Source: a bacterium
Lineage (GTDB): Bacteria > Patescibacteriota > Gracilibacteria > Peribacterales > Peribacteraceae
DNA length: 64,000 nucleotides
Assembly: GCA_029558515.1 (NCBI GenBank)
Contig: JAKQEM010000042.1
Location: 62,001-126,000 of the forward strand
Direction of reading: 5' to 3'
Shown one piece after another: positions 17,654 to 26,373 of the stretch (position 1 is its first letter; each line of letters opens with the position of its first letter). Position numbers and translations under genes: made by a program. The notes below the pieces were generated by a model, which ran no database searches, was not told where the DNA came from, and saw only the letters and a list, made by a program, of their open reading frames with translations.

Positions 17654-18277
17654 CTACTTATAATCCTGCACACTCATCGTGTACGTCCCAATGGAGTTTG
17701 ACTCGATGTAGTAAGTGCCAGCATTATAGAAGATGCTCTCATCGGTAATCGGTCCCGTGCCGTTCATGATGATTTCGAAGCTGAGGTTGTTGTCGGGTTT
17801 CTTCAGCCATGCTTGGCACAGACTTCCTTTGCAGTCGTATGCGATCTTAAATTTGTCTCCTGTGATCGTGAAAGGCTCGGATTTCTTCGCACCGTTTCCC
17901 TTGAAGGCGAAGACTTCCTGATAGGATTTTGCTGCAGCTGGTTCCTGAGCCTCCGTTGTTTGAGTGTCAGTCGGCTGTGCAGCCTCTTCCCTTGTCGCAA
18001 GCTGACTCCGATCCATTGTGCCTACTGCTACGCCGAACAGAACGACTACCAGAATGAACTTTACTCCTCCCGATAGATGGAAGTTTCCTTTCTTCTGAAT
18101 GAATGCAAAGACGGGTGGCAAGAGAACTGCTGACGCTGCGAGTAGTGCCAATCCAGTCACGGGCTGCTTTGCGATCATCGAGATAGCTGGCAGTAGGATG
18201 AAAATTCCAAGTACCCAGCCTATGATCAGGCCGAGCGTGATTTTTCGAGGTGCCGATGGTGTTGCCTGAGAAGACAT
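17654..18277 (-). CDS. Membrane-anchored hypothetical protein with C-terminal beta domain
   Basis: 207 residues. Three hydrophobic helices occupy about residues 13-90 (LGLIIGWVLGIFILLPAI, TGLALLAASAVLLPPVFAF, VKFILVVVLFGVAVG). A Thr/Gln/Glu-rich linker and a soluble domain of about 90 residues follow, with two Cys (CKGSLC) and a beta pattern (FKIAYDCKG, TYYIESNSIGTYTMSVQ). Function unknown. It ends convergently with the preceding gene, within 10 bp. Confidence 0.6.
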   Translation of the reverse strand: MSSQATPSAPRKITLGLIIGWVLGIFILLPAISMIAKQPVTGLALLAASAVLLPPVFAFIQKKGNFHLSGGVKFILVVVLFGVAVGTMDRSQLATREEAAQPTDTQTTEAQEPAAAKSYQEVFAFKGNGAKKSEPFTITGDKFKIAYDCKGSLCQAWLKKPDNNLSFEIIMNGTGPITDESIFYNAGTYYIESNSIGTYTMSVQDYK

Positions 18278-18294
18278 AAAATTAAGGAAATGAA

Positions 18295-20583
18295 TTAAAT
18301 AAAATTACTGCGAATATCAGCGAGGACATTTGCCATGTTCTCCGCTGTGACCAAGCGGAAGTCATGCCCTTTGCCGCAGACTGATGCCCATATTTGCCCA
18401 ATCTGCTCTTTATAGGTCGTATCTATCGATCCAAGGCGATCTGCGCCTTTGTACTCCAGCACCCACCAAGCCCCTTTCTTCGTTCTCACGATGAAATCCG
18501 GATAGAAGCGTGATGGCCGGAAGCCTTGGATGAAAAATCCGTCCGAATCTTGCACGACATTCCGTAGCCACCACTCGACTTCATCGCAATTATCGATCTG
18601 TTTTGCCAATAACATTTCTTCCCCGTTCAGATCATCACAGCGGTCGAAGAGGTGTTTCTTGAAAGGTTCCTGCTGCGGATGCAGCAATGTCATCTCGGAC
18701 GGCATATGCCAGACATCTTTTTTGCTGGGCGTGATCTTTTTTCGCTCGAGCAACATCTGGAATGTTTGCTCTGCCTGTTTAGAGAGCAACGTTTCTATGA
18801 ATTTCCGCAGACTGTCACGGAGTGAGAACTTTTGTGAGAAGAGTGTTTCCAATGAATGTTTTTTAAGAAGCATCTCAAGAATTCCATCGAGGAATATGTT
18901 CATGTCATCGATGGCAATCGCTTGGTCGCGTACCGTGCGTGAGAGCCACCTAATGAGCGATTCCTTTGTTTCATCTTCGGAAAGAAGCATGAGTTTTAGT
19001 CTCTGTTGTGCTTCCACGGTTACGGCATCTTCTTGAACGTCGATGAGGGTCGTCTGGTTCTCAATCTCTTCAAGGAAAGAAAGCGGCACGTCCTTACCTT
19101 GTAGGGAGAAGGTTTCAGGAATGAGGTCGTAGTAATCTAGAGGCTGCCCCTCTATTGCCAGAAGTGGAAGATTGAACTCAGCATTTGAGACGGTTCGCAT
19201 CGCATCGTAGTCGGTGCGTTGCTCCTGTGAATCGCTCCGTATCACGTCATGCTTCGAATAGCCGTTTTGAGTCAGCCCTTCCACCACTGCTTTGGCCGCA
19301 TCATCGAACCGTCGTGATGAGGTGAAGACGTAGGAACGATTGAGCATTTCTTGTTGTTTTCGTTTGGCATACGGCAGGCGCAGCACTCTTCCAATGATCT
19401 GCTCCACAGAAAGCCGGGTACCCATATTCGAGGCAGAGACAAGCGCATACGCGAACGAGCAATCCCATCCTTCTTTCAGGGCATTGCATGTCACGACGTA
19501 GCGGATAGGGCATTTTCTGCTCAGAAGATCGGGATGCGCACTGAGTTCGTCCTCCTTGCCGGTCTTGATGCCGATCTCTTGTCTTAGGACACCTAATTCT
19601 TCTACCAGAAAATCCACCAAGCGGTGCACATGCACTTTGTCCTCTTTTTCCTGCTCGATTTCCGCTTGCAGCAGGAGAAGAGGGCGTATGTATTCCTTCG
19701 TTTCTTTCTCGCTGCGCTTGGCGATCTGCTCTAGTTCATCGCGCTTCTCTTTCGCTCGGCGCACAGCTTCCTGCCATTGGGTGATGTTCTCCAGATGAAT
19801 CGGGATCTTCACCATCTCTTCCTGTTTGAGTTGTATGGCGGGAATGCTGACAAGGATATTACTGTTCTGCAGTGGCGTTGCGGTAAATTCGACGATGCAC
19901 GATGGAAGAAGATTCCCGATGACATCAACGGAAAGTTCCGTCTGAGCGTTGTGTCCCTCATCCAAAATAATGAGAGGCCGATGCATCCGTATGACATTTG
20001 CCAGCGACTGAATGATGAGGCCGTCCTCAGTTTTGAAGAAATTGCCATCCTCCACACCGCGAAAATGCTCCATGAGTGAGCCGTTTTGGGCATAGAGCTT
20101 CAATCCTTCTGTGTCCTCTCGCCGAATGGAAGCAAGAGTCGTAACGATGATGCAGATATTTTCGCTTACGTCCGAGGGCTTCATGGAACGTGCCTCTACG
20201 ATGTCCATGACGCGTACTCTTGAGGGGAAGAAATTATCTAGTGCTTCCCGGTAAGGATGTGTTCTATTGCGAAGCTGGGCGAGCGTCTGCGAACGGATGG
20301 TATCCGTTGGGACAAGCCATAGTACGAGTCCTTTTTCCTGTTTCTCCAAGAGATAATGCTCGAATGCGAGCGCGACAGCGTGGGAAGCAATGAGTGTTTT
20401 TCCTCCCCCCGTTGGCACTCGGATACAGACGAAAGGCACTTTTGGATCTCCATGCAGATCGCGGTATTTTTCATGCGTTCTCCGGTAGAAGGCAATGTCA
20501 GGATCTCCCTCTGCGCGGGACTCTTTTAAGAACTCCCGAAGCTCCTCGACGCAGTGCCGCTGGTAGTTTTTAAGATCAAGCAT
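18295..20583 (-). CDS. res: Type III restriction enzyme Res subunit
   Basis: 762 residues, an SF2 translocase fused to a nuclease. Walker A PTGGGKT is at 57-63, the DEGH box at 208-211, TATP in FTATPLQ, and motif VI is QIIGRVLRLP. The C-terminus has the PD-(D/E)xK centre FYPDFIV...WVLEYKG. Type III enzymes need two head-to-head unmethylated sites and ATP to cut. The gene is somewhat shorter than classical EcoP1I Res (about 970). It follows mod by 2 bp and is surely co-expressed. Confidence 0.92.
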   Translation of the reverse strand: MLDLKNYQRHCVEELREFLKESRAEGDPDIAFYRRTHEKYRDLHGDPKVPFVCIRVPTGGGKTLIASHAVALAFEHYLLEKQEKGLVLWLVPTDTIRSQTLAQLRNRTHPYREALDNFFPSRVRVMDIVEARSMKPSDVSENICIIVTTLASIRREDTEGLKLYAQNGSLMEHFRGVEDGNFFKTEDGLIIQSLANVIRMHRPLIILDEGHNAQTELSVDVIGNLLPSCIVEFTATPLQNSNILVSIPAIQLKQEEMVKIPIHLENITQWQEAVRRAKEKRDELEQIAKRSEKETKEYIRPLLLLQAEIEQEKEDKVHVHRLVDFLVEELGVLRQEIGIKTGKEDELSAHPDLLSRKCPIRYVVTCNALKEGWDCSFAYALVSASNMGTRLSVEQIIGRVLRLPYAKRKQQEMLNRSYVFTSSRRFDDAAKAVVEGLTQNGYSKHDVIRSDSQEQRTDYDAMRTVSNAEFNLPLLAIEGQPLDYYDLIPETFSLQGKDVPLSFLEEIENQTTLIDVQEDAVTVEAQQRLKLMLLSEDETKESLIRWLSRTVRDQAIAIDDMNIFLDGILEMLLKKHSLETLFSQKFSLRDSLRKFIETLLSKQAEQTFQMLLERKKITPSKKDVWHMPSEMTLLHPQQEPFKKHLFDRCDDLNGEEMLLAKQIDNCDEVEWWLRNVVQDSDGFFIQGFRPSRFYPDFIVRTKKGAWWVLEYKGADRLGSIDTTYKEQIGQIWASVCGKGHDFRLVTAENMANVLADIRSNFI

Positions 20584-20585
20584 AA

Positions 20586-22190
20586 TCAGTAGACTTTCAC
20601 TTGGTACGGAATCTGCTTGAAGGTAATCCGTTCCTTTCGGAGCAGAGCATCAGACATGAGGCAGCGATCGGCGTACACCACTCTTTGACCATCGGACTTT
20701 GGCAGTTTTTGCAAATGCTCCCGTGTGAAGGTGTTCTTTCCTCGTTCGGTGAAGAAGAGAAAATAATCGAGATCGCCCTTTGTACCAATGTACGGCTTCT
20801 TCACACTCTTTTCATCAAGATCTTTTCGGGCTTCAGTGAAGAAAATGTATCGCGCTAGATCGAGGTACGTGATAGGCCCAGAGAGCTTGCCGTCCTTATC
20901 GAAGAGCGTCGTATCCAGTCGCATGAATTGGAAGCCGCCGCCTAATCCTTTTTCCTCACCCTCATCCGATGCATAGCCACCGACTACTTTCTTCAGCCTC
21001 TCGGCGGTGATGCCTTTCGCAATCGAATCTTCCATCTCTACTAAAATGAATTTCCGCTTCCCGTTGTCCTCTCTGTTCACTTCCAGAACCGCATGTCCCG
21101 TGGTGCCAGATCCAGCGAAAGAATCGAGTATGACGGCTTCCTTATCATCCTTGGTCATCCACTTCACGATGCGCTTGATGAGATCCACCGATTTCGGCGT
21201 ATCAAAGACTTTCTTCCCAAATACTTGTTTAAGCTGACTGGAGCCATTGGGTTTAATGTCAGTCCAAAGATTGCTGAGCAGCTTTGAGTTCGTTGGCTGA
21301 ATATAGTGCTCCGGCTTCTTATTTTCCGACAATCTGAGCATATCGAATTCTTCACCTGCTTCCTCAACCCGAGCGAGGTACCACGCATCAATGTTTTCCT
21401 GTGTGACTGCTTTTCCTTGCTTCTTAAGATCGCTTAGGAGCTTCTCATAGTTTTGGATAGCTTTTTTGCTTCTCGCTTCTCCCCAACGCCATTGTCCCTC
21501 GGGAGGCGTGATCCCGAAGAGCTTGTAGCGCATCGTTGGCCTATCAGTTCCTCGCCAGTGATTATTCCAGCTCCCCGGCTTTTCTTCCTCCAGTTCCATG
21601 TAGAGCTTTTGGAAGCGATAATCCCTCGATTTGGAATATACGATTATCGATTCGTAGCCGTTATTAAGCGAGTCGATTGTCTCGAATTGCGCCTGTACGT
21701 TTTTCGCTCCTCGCCGGATAACGACGCTGTCTTTAAAGCATCCCTTGAAGATCTCGTTCATCATGCAAATGAGGTGGTGCTGTTCGTTATAATCGATGGA
21801 GATGAAGATCACGCCGTCATCCGCAAGCAGATCCCACAGCAGCTTGAGGCGCGGGTACATCATGCAGAGCCATTTATCATGCCGGCTCAGGTCATCATCT
21901 TCACCCCCGACCACTTTCCCAAGCCATGCGCGGATTTCGGGTGAGTTGACCGCATCGTTATAGACCCAATTCTCCGTTCCTGTGTTATAGGGAGGATCGA
22001 TGTAGATGCACTTCACCTTGCCGACGTAATAGGGCATGAGCGCTTTCAGCGCTTCGAGGTTATCCCCTTTAATGAGAAGGTTCTCTGAATCGCCCAAAGA
22101 CAGCCTTGTGTCCCGTTTCAAGAGTCGAAACGGAACGTCCTTGTCATGGTTCACGACCGCCTGTTTGCCGATCCAATCAAGCGTAGGCAT
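20586..22190 (-). CDS. mod: Type III DNA-methyltransferase Mod subunit
   Basis: 534 residues from ATG 22190 (MPTLDWIGKQAV). N6-adenine methyltransferase of beta type: catalytic DPPY at 65-68 (YIDPPYNTG) comes before the AdoMet motif FAGSGTT at 358-364, with the target-recognition region between them. It also specifies the site for Res. The upstream in-frame start at 22235 is rejected because it encodes residues unlike other Mod N-termini. Confidence 0.93.
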   Translation of the reverse strand: MPTLDWIGKQAVVNHDKDVPFRLLKRDTRLSLGDSENLLIKGDNLEALKALMPYYVGKVKCIYIDPPYNTGTENWVYNDAVNSPEIRAWLGKVVGGEDDDLSRHDKWLCMMYPRLKLLWDLLADDGVIFISIDYNEQHHLICMMNEIFKGCFKDSVVIRRGAKNVQAQFETIDSLNNGYESIIVYSKSRDYRFQKLYMELEEEKPGSWNNHWRGTDRPTMRYKLFGITPPEGQWRWGEARSKKAIQNYEKLLSDLKKQGKAVTQENIDAWYLARVEEAGEEFDMLRLSENKKPEHYIQPTNSKLLSNLWTDIKPNGSSQLKQVFGKKVFDTPKSVDLIKRIVKWMTKDDKEAVILDSFAGSGTTGHAVLEVNREDNGKRKFILVEMEDSIAKGITAERLKKVVGGYASDEGEEKGLGGGFQFMRLDTTLFDKDGKLSGPITYLDLARYIFFTEARKDLDEKSVKKPYIGTKGDLDYFLFFTERGKNTFTREHLQKLPKSDGQRVVYADRCLMSDALLRKERITFKQIPYQVKVY

Positions 22191-22247
22191 GGGCTGTTGG
22201 TGGTGGATTTTGGGTACTTCGCATCGCCCGAACACTACCGCCTACCT

Positions 22248-22274
22248 TGACATCTATCAAGGTGATAAGTGTCA
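22248..22274. promoter_or_regulatory. 27-bp dyad operator or recombination site
   Basis: Perfectly symmetric TGACA-N3-ATCA-N3-TGAT-N3-TGTCA in the intergenic space between mod and the small HTH gene. The left half includes a TTGACA hexamer. The size and double half-site structure suit a dimeric regulator such as the HTH protein encoded 49 bp away. Confidence 0.6.
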
Positions 22275-22322
22275 GCTTCCGCCTTTGGAAGCCGAGAAGT
22301 AGCCTGAAAGATCACAACCACT

Positions 22323-22538
22323 ATGGAACGTCTACCCAAACTAATGGCTATGAGTGATGTGCGCGACTGTCTCGGCGGCCTCTCCCGTCAGCGTGTGCAT
22401 GAGCTTATCCGTAAGAAGGGGCTGCAATTTGAAGAGACATCCGCAGGGCGCATTTTTCTTGCGAGCGAGATCCTCAAACTGAAGCGAGAGATGGAGAAAC
22501 ATCCTCGCTCAAAAGCTCGGACAGCTCGAGATGAATAA
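22323..22538 (+). CDS. Small HTH DNA-binding protein, possible excisionase/regulator
   Basis: 71 residues. The segment LMAMSDVRDCLGGLSRQRVHELIRKKGL with AGRIFLASEILKLKREME has the MerR/excisionase-like arrangement of a helix-turn-helix followed by a wing. It ends immediately next to the convergent serine recombinase, the usual place for a recombination directionality factor. It could also be the regulator of the restriction system, acting at the nearby dyad. Confidence 0.68.
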   Translation: MERLPKLMAMSDVRDCLGGLSRQRVHELIRKKGLQFEETSAGRIFLASEILKLKREMEKHPRSKARTARDE

Positions 22539-23924
22539 CTAGCAGTCCTTCACACGTTTCTTTTTCTGCTCCAGTTGGATCTCCCCATCCTTCAGGATTA
22601 GCTTGCTCTTGAGGCAGGAAAGCAGCTCATGTTTTTCATCTTTCGTTCCTTCCCGAAGGATGTATTTCGCGTACCGCCGCACATCGAGGCTTTGCACTTC
22701 AGGTGAGGAATTCTGTCCGAGTACACCGGAGCTGAATTTTTTGTAGCGAGCGACTTCTTCCTCAAGCTTGAAACGCATTCCAAGCTCATCGAGGTCTACC
22801 GTATCGATGATTTCCGACAGTTGCTCAATGAGATCTTCTTCGCGGATGGATGCTTCTTTGCATCGGAGGTTTCGTGAGTGTGTGCATCGGTAGTAAATGT
22901 ATTTCCGGATGCTTCCGTCCTTCAGTGGTTTGTTTTTCTCCTCGGCCGTGATGCCCGAAGTGCATCCACCGCAGGAAAACATCCGCGTGAAGTGGAAATT
23001 ATCCATTCTCGAACCCCATTCGCGCTTCGGTCCCAAGTCGAGGAGTTTCTGCACTTCATCAAAGAGTTCTTGTGAGACAAGCGGCTCATAATCTCCTTTG
23101 TAGAAGTTGCCGCTTCCTTGGGGGTACTCAAACTTTCCCGTATAGAAGTGTTGGCGCAGCATCCGGTAAATCATGCTCAGAGTGATGCGCTTGCCCTTCC
23201 GGGTGGTGAAGTTCACCTCTTTGAGCCATTGCTGGAGCACCCGTCCGCTTGCACACTGCTTCGCGGTATGCTCGAACATCTGCCTGATGATCGGTCCACG
23301 TATGGGATCGATGACGACTTTGCCTCTCCCCAAACCTGATTGCTTCTCCAGTAGATAACCAAGTGGCACAAGACAAGGGCGATAACCCATTTCCACTCGT
23401 GTCTTTTGTCCGCGCTTCACGTTGAGTCCTCGGTTGTCGTTCTCGAGCTTCGCCTGACTGCAGAGGATCATCAGCAGGAATTTCTCATTGGGATTGTTGG
23501 TGAATCGTTGCCCGTGAGTACGTATGTCGATGAGAAAACCCTGATCCATAAGGTCGACGACAGAGCCGAGATCTCCGGCGTTTCTCGAGAGTCTATCCGG
23601 TGCCCAGGTTAATATTCCTGTGAACCCACCCCGTCGGATATCCTCGAGGAGTTGCTTGAAGACCGGCCGAGCGCCGGATGCTTTTGCACTATGACTCTCG
23701 CGCCGGATTTCAACGATCTCAAGGTTCTCGCGCTTCGCAACGGCAAGCATTTCTTTAATTTGCGAATCGATACTGAGCGCCTGCCTCTCATCTTCTTCAC
23801 TGGACTTTCTCGCATACAGGCAATAGCGGGGACTAATGATAGTTTTTTCGGGAGGGGCACTGATACGCGCATTGCCAAGCGCAGGTGTGAAGTGATTCTT
23901 TTGGCCTAGTGTGGCTGTTCCCAT
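22539..23924 (-). CDS. Large serine recombinase
   Basis: 461 residues. The resolvase catalytic domain starts near residue 32, with the nucleophile Ser41 in LYARKSSE. LTWAPDRLSRN and the segment up to about residue 190 follow, then the Recombinase domain (PLGYLLEKQ...RMLRQHFYTGKFEY) and a zinc-ribbon region (MFSCGGC...YRCTHSRNLRC), then a coiled C-terminus. Large serine recombinases integrate phages and mobile elements without host factors. This is the only integrase seen and the likely mover of the element. The start is uncertain; the catalytic domain begins about 30 residues in. Confidence 0.9.
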   Translation of the reverse strand: MGTATLGQKNHFTPALGNARISAPPEKTIISPRYCLYARKSSEEDERQALSIDSQIKEMLAVAKRENLEIVEIRRESHSAKASGARPVFKQLLEDIRRGGFTGILTWAPDRLSRNAGDLGSVVDLMDQGFLIDIRTHGQRFTNNPNEKFLLMILCSQAKLENDNRGLNVKRGQKTRVEMGYRPCLVPLGYLLEKQSGLGRGKVVIDPIRGPIIRQMFEHTAKQCASGRVLQQWLKEVNFTTRKGKRITLSMIYRMLRQHFYTGKFEYPQGSGNFYKGDYEPLVSQELFDEVQKLLDLGPKREWGSRMDNFHFTRMFSCGGCTSGITAEEKNKPLKDGSIRKYIYYRCTHSRNLRCKEASIREEDLIEQLSEIIDTVDLDELGMRFKLEEEVARYKKFSSGVLGQNSSPEVQSLDVRRYAKYILREGTKDEKHELLSCLKSKLILKDGEIQLEQKKKRVKDC

Positions 23925-23947
23925 AAAATTGTAAGGGGAAATAGGAA

Positions 23948-24142
23948 TTAAAGTTTTCGTATATGTGGATATTGCTCGGTGAGTGTCCGGTAATTTTTCA
24001 TAATAATGAGAACCTGTTCACGCGATAGGCAGGAGTGCTCGCAGACAATGTGAAGATCAAACATATTCGTGATTCCCGATCTTCTAACCTCCTCGTAGGC
24101 AGCAAACATTTCTTCGGTGATGGTTGAGACGTTCATATTCAT
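23948..24142 (-). CDS. Small phage-type protein
   Basis: 64 residues from ATG 24142 (MNMNVSTITEEMFAAYEEVRRSG). Helical, with LSREQVLIIMKNY near the C-terminus. Small proteins of this build are frequent in phage genomes, but I know no function. Confidence 0.5.
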   Translation of the reverse strand: MNMNVSTITEEMFAAYEEVRRSGITNMFDLHIVCEHSCLSREQVLIIMKNYRTLTEQYPHIRKL

Positions 24143-24165
24143 GCTGATGGGAGAAATAATTGAGG

Positions 24166-24717
24166 CTATCGATGGATATCCACGCACACCACGCGCATAT
24201 CGGGGTGAGCTTTAAGTGCTGCTTTGACTTCTCGAAGCCAGCTGTTGGCTTTCTTTCGTTCCGTTCTCCACTTCATCCATCCTTCGACGATGAATGTTTC
24301 CCATTCATGCCACCAGCCGTTGGGCGTCACCATCGCCGCAGGAAGTATCTCTTTCAGGTTCTTCTTCTCCAGAAGTGCAGCTGTAGCAATAACATGTCCC
24401 GGGAAGCGTTGACACCATCTCCCACCAATCTCATACCAATCCCACTTCGCCTTTGGATTGAATGTCTTAATGGAAAAGATTCCCTTCTGATCCACTCCGC
24501 CTGGGTTCCCTTTCCAATTTTCCATATGTGATACGAGCACCTTTCGATCGGTGCGACGCACCCCATAGTGTTTTGCCATTGCCGCGATTTCTCCTACATC
24601 CAGATATTCCTTGTATGGAGGCACCTCGTGCTCATCACTATAAAGCCGGAGGGCTCTTGCAACGTGTTCCTCGATGTCGCCGTCGCTTGGGATGAAGACG
24701 TAGACGCTGTAGTGCAT
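24166..24717 (-). CDS. Phage-type hypothetical protein
   Basis: 183 residues from ATG 24717 (MHYSVYVFIPSDGD). It contains FNPKAKWDWYEIGGRW, a signature I associate with uncharacterised phage proteins, and ends in a beta strand. It lies just downstream of the second large terminase gene on the same strand. Confidence 0.6.
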   Translation of the reverse strand: MHYSVYVFIPSDGDIEEHVARALRLYSDEHEVPPYKEYLDVGEIAAMAKHYGVRRTDRKVLVSHMENWKGNPGGVDQKGIFSIKTFNPKAKWDWYEIGGRWCQRFPGHVIATAALLEKKNLKEILPAAMVTPNGWWHEWETFIVEGWMKWRTERKKANSWLREVKAALKAHPDMRVVCVDIHR

Positions 24718-24818
24718 AGAATTGCTGGAAATGGCTTCTCTACACAGCAATGGCGCTACTCGCACCCAAAGGCTAGGCGAAAGACCCGCCTGCCTTCTCC
24801 TAAACTCCCTCAAATTGC

Positions 24819-26357
24819 TTAATCGTCATCATCATCTCCCGATTCATTGAGATTTCCGCGAATGCTGTCCCATCCGGTCATAGATCCGTCATTCCCGATC
24901 CAGTAGATACCGAAGGACTGCAATTTCTCCTCCAATGCCTTGATAATGAGCAGTGAGAACGCATCGGCCAAATCGTCATGCTTTTCGATGCCGAAGTTCG
25001 TGAGTTGGTTGAGAAGATCCTCGGCTCCCTGTCTTGGAAAGAGCACCTGTCCCGATTGCACCGCATGAGAAGTGAGAGCAAGCCGCGCCCTCTTGTCTTG
25101 CCCCTTCACCTTCACTGGTTCGGCCTCGTAGCCTTGCTCCTTTAAGTGTTCGGCAAGGGATGCCTGATACCCGACATCTTCGATGAAGAGCTTCGATTTT
25201 TTGCTGTCTCCAATCAGGTCAGCCACTTGCTTGGCGCGTTCCAGCGTTTCAAGGGATGTCAGTTTCTCATTTACGGGATTCGGCAGGATATACATCCGCG
25301 TTTTCCCGTCGATGTAATACAGACGCGCTGATACCATCGCCGTGTAGTCGGCGCTGTCGCTCTGGGAGATAGCGAGATCGATTCCCGTGGCTGTATGCAT
25401 GAAGTGGGCTTTGACCCCTCCGCTTGCGGTGGATTGTTCAGTCGGGAACGCATCGTAGTATTGAATCCACGCCGGATGGATCACGCGTTCGGCATTGGAG
25501 AGGATTGTCAGCAAAAACTCCCGATGCCATGCGGCATCGCTTCCGATGCGCGTGCGCTCTTTGTCGATTGCTTCCTGCGTCGGATATTTCCCCGGCCAGA
25601 GAGTTTTTCCCTGCGCATCTAGAAGCGGATATTCCCGATAGAGACCACTCATGGAACCGTCTTGAATGTGCTTCTCGAATTTCTTGAGTAGACAGTCTTC
25701 ATGGAGAAGATTTCCGATCACAAACGTCCGCGTTGTTGGTCCTCCTGCCGGTATTACTTCGCCCATGAGCCACTGGTAGGTCTTGTCGCGTCCGTCCCTT
25801 GTCTTCACGGACTGCAAATCCTCAATATCATCGCAGATGATAAGCTGAGGACGATGAGGGCCATGCCGGATACCGCGAACGCTCGTTTCGGTGGAGGCGG
25901 CGGTGATACGCGCTCCGAGGGACGGTAAAACGATAGAGGAGGAATTCCATTCATCCTCGCGCTCATCGAAGGGTCCGAGATCTTTCCGGAGCAGCGGGTT
26001 GCGTTCGATCTCATCCTTAAGGTTCTTGAGGTGCTGGCGGGCTTGGGATTGTGTTTGCCCGAGAATGAGGACGAACTTGATGCCGAGCTTCCCAAGGATT
26101 GCCCACAGGGGAAAGCTAAGACTGACGATGGTGGACTTTGCCGATCCACGGAAGGCAGTAATCGCTACCAAACCCTGCGATGCATCCTCCGTGAATCCGA
26201 AGATTTCCTTTTGAAACGAAGCCGTGGGACATGTTACATAGTGTCCGAAGTAGACATGGAAAAAGTAGAAGTGGCTTTCACGTGTGAGAGCGCGACGCAC
26301 TTTCTGGTCTTTGATGAGAGTGAGGCGTAGATCCGGAGTGAGGGGGTCGGTGGTCAT
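24819..26357 (-). CDS. terL: Terminase large subunit, second copy
   Basis: 512 residues. DNA-packaging motor with an ATPase (TAFRGSAKSTI Walker A, QLIICDDIED Walker B) and an RNase H-like nuclease (TGIDLAISQSDSADY and KHDDLADAFS supply acidic residues). It is a diverged paralog of the next gene and shares its whole architecture, for example VRGIRHGPHRPQL against VRGLRHKEFRPDL. It ends in a run of Asp. Two complete large subunits in tandem are unusual. ATG 26357 is chosen by alignment to the paralog's start. Confidence 0.9.
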   Translation of the reverse strand: MTTDPLTPDLRLTLIKDQKVRRALTRESHFYFFHVYFGHYVTCPTASFQKEIFGFTEDASQGLVAITAFRGSAKSTIVSLSFPLWAILGKLGIKFVLILGQTQSQARQHLKNLKDEIERNPLLRKDLGPFDEREDEWNSSSIVLPSLGARITAASTETSVRGIRHGPHRPQLIICDDIEDLQSVKTRDGRDKTYQWLMGEVIPAGGPTTRTFVIGNLLHEDCLLKKFEKHIQDGSMSGLYREYPLLDAQGKTLWPGKYPTQEAIDKERTRIGSDAAWHREFLLTILSNAERVIHPAWIQYYDAFPTEQSTASGGVKAHFMHTATGIDLAISQSDSADYTAMVSARLYYIDGKTRMYILPNPVNEKLTSLETLERAKQVADLIGDSKKSKLFIEDVGYQASLAEHLKEQGYEAEPVKVKGQDKRARLALTSHAVQSGQVLFPRQGAEDLLNQLTNFGIEKHDDLADAFSLLIIKALEEKLQSFGIYWIGNDGSMTGWDSIRGNLNESGDDDDD

Positions 26358-26373
26358 GGGCACAGGGGGAATA

